DNA of 58,173 nucleotides, from contig CAMVBJ010000020.1 of NCBI GenBank assembly GCA_947165675.1, forward strand, positions 1 to 58,173. The letters run 5' to 3'. Shown here in pieces: positions 17,015 to 24,899 of the stretch. Every line of letters starts with the position of its first letter. Within the stretch, counting starts at the first letter, position 1. The position numbers and the translations under genes were made by a program. The notes beneath the pieces were generated by a model, which saw only the letters and a program-made list of their open reading frames with translations, was not told where the DNA came from and did not search any database. Source of the stretch: an uncultured Prevotellaceae bacterium. GTDB taxonomy: Bacteria > Bacteroidota > Bacteroidia > Bacteroidales > Muribaculaceae.

Positions 17015-18067
17015 ATGTACAAACTGACTGACTATCTCTACAACGGACTGTTGTATATCAACAATATGTCCCGACCACGACACAAGCGGCTGAGCCAACT
17101 GATGCTCTATGCCACCACGGCCTGCCAGTCACGTTGCAAGCATTGCAACATCTGGCAAAAAAAGCACGAGCACCTGACTCTTGATGACATCAAGCGTGTC
17201 ATGCACAGCCGTTGCATCACGAGCAAGACGACCATCGGGCTCGAAGGAGGCGAATTCATCCTGCATCCACAGGCCGACGAAATCATGGCGTGGTTCCATG
17301 AGCACCACCCTAATTACTCGCTGCTGACCAATGGCCTGGCTCCTCAACGGGTCATCGATGCCGTGAAGCGATTCCATCCTCGCCACCTGTATATCTCACT
17401 TGACGGAGACAGGGAAACTTACAAGACAATGCGGGGGTGTGACGGATATGGCAGAGTGATTGAGGTTGTAGAAGCATTGAGAGGCGAGGTGGCGCTGTCA
17501 CTCATGTTCTGCCTGTCGCCGTGGAACTCGTTCAAGGACATGGAGCACGTCATCAATGTTGCCTTGCATTACGGCATTGACGTGCGCATCGGCATCTATG
17601 GCACGATGGCTTTCTTTGACACAACAAGTGACCTGCTCACGATGAGCGACTATACCAGTCAAATACCTGTCAACATTCACAAAACACAAGAAAACTACGA
17701 TTTCGTCGCCCTCTATGACCAGTGGAGGCATGGGAATTTAAAACTGCGTTGCCAGAGCATCATGAGCAGTCTGGTCATCCACAGCAATGGGGATGTGCCT
17801 TTGTGCCAGAATCTTGACGTCAAGCTGGGCAACATCCATAAGCAGCCACTGGATGATATTTTCAATAGCTCGCTGGCTTGTGAGACCCAATGTCGGTATT
17901 CCAGGCAGTGCAACGACTGTTGGATCAACTTCCACCGCAAGTATGACATCATCCTCATGCGCAATTTCGAGCGCTTGTTGCCCAAACGGGTCATTGAGCG
18001 GTTCTATGGACCGTATCAATGGACAAATGACCCAACCATCACTTATCATAAACTCCTGCAATCATGA
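17015..18067 (+). CDS. Radical SAM protein with SPASM-like C-terminus
   Basis: 350 aa. The radical SAM cluster motif CxxxCxxC is Cys37, Cys41 and Cys44 (CQSRCKHC), followed by LEGGEF and a TIM-barrel core. The C-terminal third is Cys-rich (CQSIMSS, PLCQNLDVKLGNI, CETQCRYSRQCNDCW), as in SPASM/twitch domains that bind extra Fe-S clusters. The substrate is unknown. Its stop overlaps the next gene in ATGA (18064-18067), so the two are translationally coupled. If the abutting hairpin blocks the first ATG, Met18 (17066) is an alternative start. Confidence 0.85.
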   Translation: MYKLTDYLYNGLLYINNMSRPRHKRLSQLMLYATTACQSRCKHCNIWQKKHEHLTLDDIKRVMHSRCITSKTTIGLEGGEFILHPQADEIMAWFHEHHPNYSLLTNGLAPQRVIDAVKRFHPRHLYISLDGDRETYKTMRGCDGYGRVIEVVEALRGEVALSLMFCLSPWNSFKDMEHVINVALHYGIDVRIGIYGTMAFFDTTSDLLTMSDYTSQIPVNIHKTQENYDFVALYDQWRHGNLKLRCQSIMSSLVIHSNGDVPLCQNLDVKLGNIHKQPLDDIFNSSLACETQCRYSRQCNDCWINFHRKYDIILMRNFERLLPKRVIERFYGPYQWTNDPTITYHKLLQS

Positions 18068-19086
18068 TACAACAACTCATCAACCGCTACAAGCGGATGC
18101 GCACCGAGCGCTACCTTAATCAGTCCTACCGTTGCCAGTACGCATTCGTCGGCTTGGGTCAGCACAGCCTGACCAACCTCTACCCCGTGCTTCACTACCT
18201 GCAAGTGCCGCTGAAATACATCTGTGTGACCAGTGAACACAAGGCAAGGCTCATCGAGCGCAAATTCCAGGGTATAATAGCAACGACCCGCCTTGATGAT
18301 ATCCTCAATGACGAAAACGTGAAAGGTGTACTTGTCGCTGCAGCGCCAAACGCCCATTTCTCCATTGCTTCGCAAGTCTTACAAAGTGGCAAGTCGCTAT
18401 TTATCGAGAAGCCGCCTTGCCAATCGGTCGCCCAACTCAAGGAGCTTATCGCCATGCAGCGCGCCAGCGGTTCGCTGGTGGCTATGGTGGGGTTGCAACA
18501 GCGTTATGCGCCAGCAGTACAGTCGCTCCGGCGCCGATTGAGGGGCAAGCGACTGCTCAACTATGACCTGCATTACCTCACGGGGGCTTATCCCGAGGGC
18601 GATGCCCTGCTCGACCTGTACATTCACCCGCTGGACTTGGCGACATGGCTGTTTGGCAAGGCCGAGATTGTTTCCTATCTTGAGATCGATGAACAGTCCT
18701 TTATCTTGATGCTGCGCCACCAGCACATCGTCGGCACCATTGAACTATCCACCTGCCACTCCTGGCAAGACGCGCAGCAATCACTCACGGTCCACACCTC
18801 GTCGGGCACCTACCGTCTGAATCAATGCCAGGAGTTGAGTTTTGTTCCCAAACAACCCGTTATCGCAGGCATCCCTATGGAAAAAATTCGTCCCAGCCAT
18901 CAATCGGTCGAGTACCTGTACCGTCACGACAGTTTCTCCCCCATCCTCGCGGGCAACTCCATTTACACCGATGGCTTCTTCAACGAGATCACCACCTTTG
19001 TCAACGCCGTCGAGGGAAAACGGGCGAACGTCCTGACCGATCTTCAATCCATCGAGCCGACACTACAATTGATAGAAAACATGTGA
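18064..19086 (+). CDS. Gfo/Idh/MocA family oxidoreductase
   Basis: 340 aa. N-terminal Rossmann fold with FVGLGQHSLTNLYP in place of the classic GxGxxG, and the family motif FIEKPP at about residues 118-123. The C-terminal alpha/beta domain follows with a possible catalytic HPLD (IHPLDLATWLFG). NAD(P)-dependent redox on a sugar or similar small molecule is expected. It overlaps the radical SAM gene by 4 bp and is followed 1 bp later by a truncated methyltransferase, so the three once formed one unit. Confidence 0.85.
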   Translation: MIQQLINRYKRMRTERYLNQSYRCQYAFVGLGQHSLTNLYPVLHYLQVPLKYICVTSEHKARLIERKFQGIIATTRLDDILNDENVKGVLVAAAPNAHFSIASQVLQSGKSLFIEKPPCQSVAQLKELIAMQRASGSLVAMVGLQQRYAPAVQSLRRRLRGKRLLNYDLHYLTGAYPEGDALLDLYIHPLDLATWLFGKAEIVSYLEIDEQSFILMLRHQHIVGTIELSTCHSWQDAQQSLTVHTSSGTYRLNQCQELSFVPKQPVIAGIPMEKIRPSHQSVEYLYRHDSFSPILAGNSIYTDGFFNEITTFVNAVEGKRANVLTDLQSIEPTLQLIENM

Positions 19087-19087
19087 T

Positions 19088-19321
19088 ATGCAAAAGAGAC
19101 ACACCGACCGAGAGCGATACTTTGAGGAATCTTCCCGAACCTCATGTAAATATTACATGCCTTATATCGAGAACTTCCATAGGATAAAATCTGGGTGCAA
19201 AATACTGGAGGTTGGATGCGGTGAAGGCGGCAATTTGCTCCCATTCGCTCAAAGGGGATGTGAAGTCGTAGGAATTGAGCAGCAAAAAGAAATTTTTTAT
19301 CTGCAACACAACAAAAAATAG
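19088..19321 (+). pseudogene. Truncated class I SAM-dependent methyltransferase
   Basis: 77 codons. The N-terminal part and SAM-binding motif I (KILEVGCGEGGNLLPFAQRG) are intact, and the first acidic position (VVGIE) is reached; the ORF then runs into unrelated AT-rich sequence and stops. Family members normally need about 200-250 aa, so the rest of the fold is missing. The break, at about 19280, coincides with the start of the AT-rich S41 peptidase segment. This suggests that an insertion or deletion replaced the 3' part. Confidence 0.75.
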
Positions 19322-19389
19322 CCTGTTCTTGTTACATTTTGCTCAACTTATACGTCTAATATTAAAATGGAATTCTAAATCAAAAAGAA

Positions 19390-20493
19390 ATGAGGCACAT
19401 CGTTTTATTCTTCTCGCTTTTAGCGGCAATTGCGCTGAATGCGCAAAAAATGACTGTTGAACAACATTTAGAGGACTTTGACTTAGTAGTTAAACAAGTC
19501 GAAGACAATTATTGCGGTTTCTCAACAAAGGTAAATGCCGAGAATCTATCAACGTATGTTGATTTCAAGAAAAAACTCCGAAACCAAGTTGAAACCGGGG
19601 TCAAAAAAGGAAGAGACGCCGCTGGAGAATATACTGCATTTTTTGCGGACTATCATCTGTTTCTTAATGACAACGGATACAATTGCACTCAAGAGTATAT
19701 GCCTGAAGGCAGACAAATACCTCATTATTGGGACTCTATTGAATATGAACCCACAAAAGCTGCATGTAAAGTTACCGACCGAACATTCTTAATACGGGTT
19801 CCATCTTTTTCTGGTCAAGATCCTGATTACAAGTGGATAATAGAAAGCATAGAATCCTATCAGCAATCAGGTTGCGACAATCTGATCATTGACATCAGGG
19901 GCAACTCAGGAGGGCAGGATGGTTATTATAAGCCCTATCTTGAGTTGCTGTATGATCATCCAGGAATGACCGATGGCATCGAATTCTACAACACGGCAGA
20001 AAATCGTGAGGCATATATCCAATTAGCAGAAGGCATGGGTAATCCCGATTGGATGGCGCCAAGAATAACGCGTTTGAAAGAAAGCGAGGAAAATGCGTTT
20101 GTGATGTTTGATGAAGAGACGATACCTATTGAATATGACTCTATAAGTCCCAAACCCATAAAGGCGGCAATTATCTTTGACGGTCTCGTGGCGAGTTCTG
20201 CCGAGCAAATGCTTATCGAGTTAAAAGCGACATCTCGACGCACAACATTCTATGGTCAAGACAACACAAGGGGATGCATTGATTTCTCAAATGTTAGACC
20301 GGCTGCTGAACTGCCAAATTGCAAAGCAATGCTAGCCATTCCCACCACGCGCTCCCTGCGAGTTGTCAAAGGAACAGGCATAGATGATACAGGTATTGCT
20401 CCAGATGTGTGCATCACCTTGCCCTTGCCTACCAAATTGACGGACAATGTAGATGAATGGACAATATGGATTGCCCAAGAATTAGAGAAGTAA
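19390..20493 (+). CDS. S41 family peptidase (tail-specific protease-like), secreted
   Basis: 367 aa. Signal peptide (MRHIVLFFSLLAAIALNAQ), a helical N-terminal domain, no clear PDZ domain, then the S41 core at about residues 150-330: LIIDIRGNSGGQDGYY and IIFDGLVASSAEQML, where the Ser pair holds the likely nucleophile. The Lys of the classical Ser/Lys dyad (GExTxGK) is not evident; the matching loop reads YGQDNTRGCIDFSN. Base composition is clearly more AT-rich than the neighbours, which points to horizontal origin. A good terminator follows. Confidence 0.82.
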   Translation: MRHIVLFFSLLAAIALNAQKMTVEQHLEDFDLVVKQVEDNYCGFSTKVNAENLSTYVDFKKKLRNQVETGVKKGRDAAGEYTAFFADYHLFLNDNGYNCTQEYMPEGRQIPHYWDSIEYEPTKAACKVTDRTFLIRVPSFSGQDPDYKWIIESIESYQQSGCDNLIIDIRGNSGGQDGYYKPYLELLYDHPGMTDGIEFYNTAENREAYIQLAEGMGNPDWMAPRITRLKESEENAFVMFDEETIPIEYDSISPKPIKAAIIFDGLVASSAEQMLIELKATSRRTTFYGQDNTRGCIDFSNVRPAAELPNCKAMLAIPTTRSLRVVKGTGIDDTGIAPDVCITLPLPTKLTDNVDEWTIWIAQELEK

Positions 20494-20517
20494 ACACTAT
20501 GAGAGCATAGACCTATT

Positions 20518-20546
20518 GGCTCACCGATGACCTCGGTGGGCTTTTT
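20518..20546 (+). terminator. Terminator after S41 peptidase gene
   Basis: Stem GCTCACCGA/TCGGTGGGC with one G-T pair, followed by TTTTT, 24 bp after the stop codon. Confidence 0.75.
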
Positions 20547-20920
20547 CATGCTCCAAACAGTGTCTTTTTCTGACTTCGTTGATCTCAGCATTTCACGTCG
20601 AGACCGACACCAACATTTCGAGGGCTTCGTGCAGTCCATGATGGTCTGGCGGGGGTAAAATAGGGACGGTTCTTTTGATGTAATTTTCAGGGTAATGAAA
20701 GCCATAACTCTATCTATCCGTCCATTCGTCCAGATGCGCGTGTCTCCGGCCTCTTGATACCTGTGCTACTCATTCACGCTCTCACGAACAGATGGACAGA
20801 TAGACGAATAGACTTAACGGTAATTTGGGTAAAAGAAACCGCTATTATGATAGGTGGCGTGTGGGGTTTTCTTTGTTACTTTGCAATGCGAAATCAATCT
20901 TCAAACCTATAACGATTAAA
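20547..20920. other. Intergenic region with repeat fragments
   Basis: It holds the second copy of the 23-bp direct repeat (20630-20652) and a half-copy of the palindromic repeat core, AGGGACGGTTCTTTTG (20662-20677). A stretch of TCTATCTATCCGTCCATTCG-like units with an imperfect inverted partner lies at 20708-20815. No gene was recognised. A TTACTTTG box near 20876-20885 may be the promoter of the next gene. Confidence 0.55.
20630..20652 (+). repeat. 23-bp direct repeat, second copy
   Basis: Identical over 23 bases to 16952-16974 (starts TGCAGTCCATGATGG, ends TCTGGCGG). The second copy lacks the pairing arm and T-tract of the first. Confidence 0.85.
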
Positions 20921-21613
20921 ATGAAAACAAGACCTTACATTATCTGCCACATGATGGCATCGCTCGACGGCAGGATTGACTGTGACATGACGGAGCAAAT
21001 CGACGACACCAACCACTACTACGAGGCGCTGGACCAGCTGGAGTGCCCCTCGGTCATGGAGGGCAAGATCACGCTGGTCAAGCACTCGGCCCTACCCGGC
21101 TTCTTCCAGGGGACCCAGCCCCACAAGGATGCTGGACAACAAGTCTATAAAGCTGTCGAGGCCGAGGGGTATGCCATCGGTGTGGATACCAACGGCACCC
21201 TGCTATGGGGCGATGACACGACCGAGCACTTCGGCAAGCCTTTGCTGATGATCCTCTCAGAGAAAGCCAGCGAGGAATACCTTGCCTACCTGAAAGGCAA
21301 GCAGATATCTTATCTCACAATAGGGCAAGAGAGTATCGACTTAAAGGCGGCAATGGAAATCCTGCGCCGTAACTTCGGCATTGAGCGGCTGGCAGTGGTC
21401 GGTGGCGGACACATCAACGGCTCGATGCTTGACCTGGGGCTGATTGACGAGGTGAGCATGATGTACGGCTACGGCATCGACGGTCGTGAGGGCATGGCAG
21501 CCGCTTTTGACGGCAGGCCCATGAGCCACGGCCCCGTACGATTGACCTTCAAATCGGTCACCGAGCAGGACGGCATCGTGTGGATGCGCTACCTGGTTGG
21601 CCGCGACAGTTGA
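20921..21613 (+). CDS. RibD C-terminal/dihydrofolate reductase-like protein
   Basis: 230 aa from ATG 20921 (MKTRPYIICHMMASLDGRID); the upstream in-frame extension is AT-rich and not homologous. The RibD-C/DHFR-like fold is indicated by MMASLDGRID near the N-terminus and the nucleotide-binding VVGGGHINGSMLDLGLIDEV at about residues 164-183. Members reduce pyrimidine or pterin substrates with NADPH. The true substrate is unknown; no deaminase domain or riboflavin genes are adjacent. Confidence 0.8.
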   Translation: MKTRPYIICHMMASLDGRIDCDMTEQIDDTNHYYEALDQLECPSVMEGKITLVKHSALPGFFQGTQPHKDAGQQVYKAVEAEGYAIGVDTNGTLLWGDDTTEHFGKPLLMILSEKASEEYLAYLKGKQISYLTIGQESIDLKAAMEILRRNFGIERLAVVGGGHINGSMLDLGLIDEVSMMYGYGIDGREGMAAAFDGRPMSHGPVRLTFKSVTEQDGIVWMRYLVGRDS

Positions 21614-21687
21614 CGCCACAGTGCGTTAACCACGTTCAATAAAACTTATTTAATCCTAAATATCACCGACGGGGCGGCTTGATGCGC

Positions 21688-21717
21688 TTGCCCTGTCAGT
21701 TGGTTATACTACATTTG
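21688..21717 (+). promoter_or_regulatory. Promoter of the thioredoxin-like gene
   Basis: TTG (21688-21690), 19 bp, TACATTTG (21710-21717); 34 nt before the ATG at 21751. Confidence 0.5.
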
Positions 21718-21750
21718 TGACCACTTATTAACCCAAAAGAACTGAATAAA

Positions 21751-22512
21751 ATGAAAAAAGCGACTACAATGCTGCTGACTCTACTTGCCGCAGTCCTGAC
21801 TTTTACCGCCATGGCCCAGGAGGATGGAAGCGCCATTCAAGCCAAGGTAATAATCAATGGTTATTTCTTCACCGAGACTCCAGAGGTCACCGATTGCGGC
21901 AGTCCGTCAATCATCAGGGTCGATGATGGGCAGAAGAACCGCATGATTGCCTATATTTACCCCAGCGAGTTACCTGAATCCATCACCAAGCAAGCCATAC
22001 CGGTCGAAAAGGTGTTTCACGGTCAGGCATTCCTCGACAAGTATAACCAGGCGCGGGAAATGATACAGGTGACCAGCCAGTCGAGTGATTTGGCAAAACC
22101 TGTTGTTGGAGAACCGTTCCCAGCCTTCAGCGAGAAGGACGTTGACGGCAAGATGTGGACCAATGAGGACGTTAAGGGCAAGGTGTGGGTGCTGAACATG
22201 TGGTATCAGGGCTGCGGCCCTTGCCGCAAGGAGATGCCCGAGCTCTCGACTTGGCGCGAACTGTTCCCCGACGTGATGTTCTTCTCAGCCACTTACCACG
22301 ATGAGGCACTAACCCGCAAGATTACCGAGCAGCACCACTTCACCTGGACCCATCTCATCGAGGCCCGTGACATGATGTCGTGGATACATGGTCAAGGTTT
22401 CCCGTTGACTATCGTGGTGGACAAGCATGGCATTGTGCGCCATCTGGTTCACGGCACCAACAGCGCAAAGCGGGCCGCCATCCTCGACTGCATCCGCCAG
22501 CTCGATCAATAA
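21751..22512 (+). CDS. TlpA-like periplasmic thioredoxin
   Basis: 253 aa. Signal peptide (MKKATTMLLTLLAAVLTFTAMAQ), an N-terminal domain of about 95 aa without a known fold, then a redoxin/AhpC-TSA type thioredoxin domain from about residue 115. The active site CGPC is at 155-158 within MWYQGCGPCRKEMPEL, and the cis-Pro loop is FPLTIVVD. It probably acts in envelope disulfide reduction or isomerisation. It stands alone with its own promoter. Confidence 0.87.
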   Translation: MKKATTMLLTLLAAVLTFTAMAQEDGSAIQAKVIINGYFFTETPEVTDCGSPSIIRVDDGQKNRMIAYIYPSELPESITKQAIPVEKVFHGQAFLDKYNQAREMIQVTSQSSDLAKPVVGEPFPAFSEKDVDGKMWTNEDVKGKVWVLNMWYQGCGPCRKEMPELSTWRELFPDVMFFSATYHDEALTRKITEQHHFTWTHLIEARDMMSWIHGQGFPLTIVVDKHGIVRHLVHGTNSAKRAAILDCIRQLDQ

Positions 22513-22564
22513 CGCGCAACTGCCCGCTGGCCCCACCATCACACTCATGGGCTATGAATTGAGC

Positions 22565-22614
22565 CGATAATGGGCGAAAGCCAGTGATTTTTACCCCACT
22601 TTCGCCCATTATCG
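22565..22614. repeat. Perfect 16-bp inverted repeat
   Basis: CGATAATGGGCGAAAG (22565-22580) and its exact reverse complement (22599-22614) flank an 18-nt loop. It lies 52 bp after the thioredoxin-like gene and 150 bp before pepD. There is no T-tract immediately after either arm, though TTTTTTT occurs about 25 bp further on. It could be a terminator of non-standard form or a protein-binding site. Confidence 0.8.
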
Positions 22615-22764
22615 AGCTCTTGTAGACATGTGTCTTCAGGTTTTTTTATTGACAATTGGATGCTATGTCACGAAAAAGTTGTAAATTAGCGGTGAAATTG
22701 AATTTGCTTTGAAGAGAATTCTATTAACTACTTAATAACTAACAATTTAACCATTTATTTTACA

Positions 22765-24243
22765 ATGCAAGTAAAAGATCTGAATCCGCAGGCAGTGTGG
22801 TCTATCTTTGACGAGATCACCAAGGTGCCCCGTCCCAGTGGCAACGAAGAAGGCAAGTTAGACAAGATCCGCGCATGGCTCGTGGGCTTTGCCGAGAAGC
22901 ACAATCTGACGTACAAGATTGATAAGACCGGTAACGTGGCTATCTTCAGGCCCGCCGCCCCTGGCTACGAGAACTGCAAGGGCATCGTGCTGCAAGGTCA
23001 CATGGATATGGTCGCCGAGAAAGGTCCCGGCTCGACCCACAACTTTGACACCGACCCCATCGAGACCATCATCGATGGCGAGTGGGTACGTGCCAACAAC
23101 ACCACCCTGGGTGCCGACGACGGTATGGGCCTGGCCATCGCCCTGGCTGCCGTTATCGAGCCGACACTGCAATGCGGTCCTCTGGAGGCTCTTGCCACCG
23201 TTGACGAGGAGACTGGCCTGACCGGTGCCAGCAACATCGAGGCCGACATGCTCGTGGGTGACTATCTGCTCAACCTCGACGAGGAGGAGGATGGCGTGAT
23301 CACCATGGGCTGCGCCGGTGGTCTGGTAAGCATCTTCAAGTTCAACTACAAGCCCGAGGCTGCTCCCAAGGATCGCCTTTACTTTGAGATCAAGTTTGAG
23401 CACTTCCACGGTGGTCACAGTGGTGCCGACATCCACATGGGATTTGCCACGACGACCAAGCTGAGCAGCCGTCTGCTGTGGAACATCGGAGCCGAGATGG
23501 ACTATGTACTGGCCAAGATCGATGCCGGTAACCTGCACAATGCCATTGCTCATGCCGCTACCCTGGTTATCGGTATCAAGCCCGAGGACAAGGAGAAGCT
23601 GAGCGTCGTGCTCAACACCTTCATCGCCGAGGTCAAGAACGAGTACAAGCGCACCGAGCCCAAGATGGAAATCACCTGCAAGAGCGTTGACGCTCCCGAG
23701 ACCATCATCGACACCGACACCGCCCGCCGCGTTGTCAATGCCGTCTATGCAGCTCCTCACGGCATCGATGCCATGAGCATGGAGATTGAGGGCCTCGTTG
23801 AAACCTCGACCAACCTCGCCAGCGTGAAGATGCGCGAGGGCAACCAGATTGTTATCGAGATGTTCCACCGCTCATCGATCGAGAGCGGCAAGTATGACCT
23901 GACCCACAGGTGCGAGACGATCTTCCGCATGGCTGGTGCCGACGAGATCATCAGCGAGGGCGGTTACCAGGGCTGGGAGCCCATCGCCGACAGCCACCTG
24001 CTCACGGTAGCCAAGGACTCGTGGGAGAAGCTCTTCGGCGTTCGTCCTGAGGTGCGTGCCATCCACGCCGGCCTGGAGTGCGGTCTGTTCCTCAAGGCTC
24101 GTCCCGACATGGAGATGATCAGCTTCGGTCCCACGCTGCGTGACGTCCACTCGCCCGCCGAGCGCTGCCACATCCCCGCTGTTGACAAGGCCTGGAAGCA
24201 GGTTCAGAACATCCTCAAGGTCATCGCCGAGGAGAGCAAGTAA
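22765..24243 (+). CDS. pepD: Aminoacyl-histidine dipeptidase (M20 family)
   Basis: 492 aa, the usual PepD length. Metal-site motifs are visible: VLQGHMDMV, the bridging Asp in LGADDGMG, catalytic Glu in VDEETGLTGA, and the later GGHSGADIH and LECGLF segments. It hydrolyses Xaa-His and other dipeptides with two metal ions in the cytoplasm. The coding sequence is codon-biased in a way that suggests high expression. No operon partner is obvious. Confidence 0.93.
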   Translation: MQVKDLNPQAVWSIFDEITKVPRPSGNEEGKLDKIRAWLVGFAEKHNLTYKIDKTGNVAIFRPAAPGYENCKGIVLQGHMDMVAEKGPGSTHNFDTDPIETIIDGEWVRANNTTLGADDGMGLAIALAAVIEPTLQCGPLEALATVDEETGLTGASNIEADMLVGDYLLNLDEEEDGVITMGCAGGLVSIFKFNYKPEAAPKDRLYFEIKFEHFHGGHSGADIHMGFATTTKLSSRLLWNIGAEMDYVLAKIDAGNLHNAIAHAATLVIGIKPEDKEKLSVVLNTFIAEVKNEYKRTEPKMEITCKSVDAPETIIDTDTARRVVNAVYAAPHGIDAMSMEIEGLVETSTNLASVKMREGNQIVIEMFHRSSIESGKYDLTHRCETIFRMAGADEIISEGGYQGWEPIADSHLLTVAKDSWEKLFGVRPEVRAIHAGLECGLFLKARPDMEMISFGPTLRDVHSPAERCHIPAVDKAWKQVQNILKVIAEESK

Positions 24244-24249
24244 TTTTTA

Positions 24250-24320
24250 GTGAACAGTTAATAGAGAATAGTTGATAGTTGGCATCCGCTTCCTAACAGC
24301 TATAGACTAATAACTTAAAA
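24250..24320. repeat. Dispersed repeat copy with GGCATCCGC core
   Basis: AGTTGATAGTTGGCATCCGC (24270-24289) and the neighbouring TAACAGCTATAGACTAATAAC belong to the dispersed repeat type seen at 13659, 31513 and 33280. Confidence 0.6.
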
Positions 24321-24332
24321 CTAAGAAAAGAA

Positions 24333-24755
24333 ATGGACATTAAAGGAAAGATTATCCAGAAGATGGAGCCCGTTGGCGGTATTTCCAAGGCTGGTAACCA
24401 GTGGAAGAAGCAGGAATATGTCCTGGAAACGCTCGACAGCTATCCCAAGAAGGTGAAGTTTGACTTCTTTGGGGACCGAGCCGACCAGTATCCTCTCGAG
24501 GTGGGTGATGTCATCACATTGAGCTATGACATCGAGAGCCGCGAGTTCAATGGCCGCTGGTACACCGACATCCGTGGCTTCAAGGCCATGAAGGAGGATC
24601 CCAACATGGCTGGCGCAGCTCCCGCGCCCTATAATCCTGCACCTGGAGCTCCTGCTCCTGCCCCAGCTCCCACTGATGGCATGGCTGCACCCGCTCCCGC
24701 CCCGATGGACGCCACCTTTGACCAGGGTGGCATGGGCGACGACCTGCCTTTCTAA
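24333..24755 (+). CDS. DUF3127 protein with SSB-like acidic C-terminal tip
   Basis: 140 aa. Residues 1-90 match DUF3127, a small beta-barrel with MDIKGKIIQKMEPVGG, KQEYVLET and FDFFGDRADQYPLEVGD. About 95-125 form a Pro/Ala-rich flexible tail. The protein ends MGDDLPF, very like the DDIPF tip of single-stranded DNA-binding protein, which recruits repair and replication enzymes. Fold plus tail plus tip copies SSB architecture, so a role in ssDNA or RNA transactions is inferred. It is a single-gene unit with a strong terminator. Confidence 0.85.
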   Translation: MDIKGKIIQKMEPVGGISKAGNQWKKQEYVLETLDSYPKKVKFDFFGDRADQYPLEVGDVITLSYDIESREFNGRWYTDIRGFKAMKEDPNMAGAAPAPYNPAPGAPAPAPAPTDGMAAPAPAPMDATFDQGGMGDDLPF

Positions 24756-24788
24756 AGGAGACACGCATTTTACATCGATAAAAACGTG

Positions 24789-24822
24789 AGCCGCTGGAGT
24801 TGTGAGATTCCAGCGGCTTTTT
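24789..24822 (+). terminator. Terminator after DUF3127 gene
   Basis: Perfect 10-bp stem AGCCGCTGGA/TCCAGCGGCT (24789-24798/24809-24818) followed by TTTT. Confidence 0.88.
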
Positions 24823-24825
24823 ACT

Positions 24826-24895
24826 TTTAGGCGATAGGCTATAGGTTATAGGCTATAGGCTATAGGCTATAGGTTATAGGCGTTAGCTGAAAACT
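24826..24895. repeat. Tandem heptad repeat TAGGCTA type
   Basis: Seven or more tandem units of TATAGGC/TTATAGG form, followed by CTGAAAACTGAAAC. The same unit occurs in the reverse sense at 13.68 and 31.70 kb. It sits between convergent genes. Confidence 0.8.
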
Positions 24896-24899
24896 GAAA

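Noticed and set aside
20547-20920. Small gene or tRNA in the gap
   Set aside because: No cloverleaf and no ORF with a plausible start; the region consists of repeat fragments and short periodic units.
22858-23868. 336-codon minus-strand open frame
   Set aside because: Antisense to pepD, with no domain and biased composition. Similar long antisense frames occur opposite ostA, surA, recQ and tig.
24826-24895. CRISPR-like array
   Set aside because: The same heptad type, without unique spacers.
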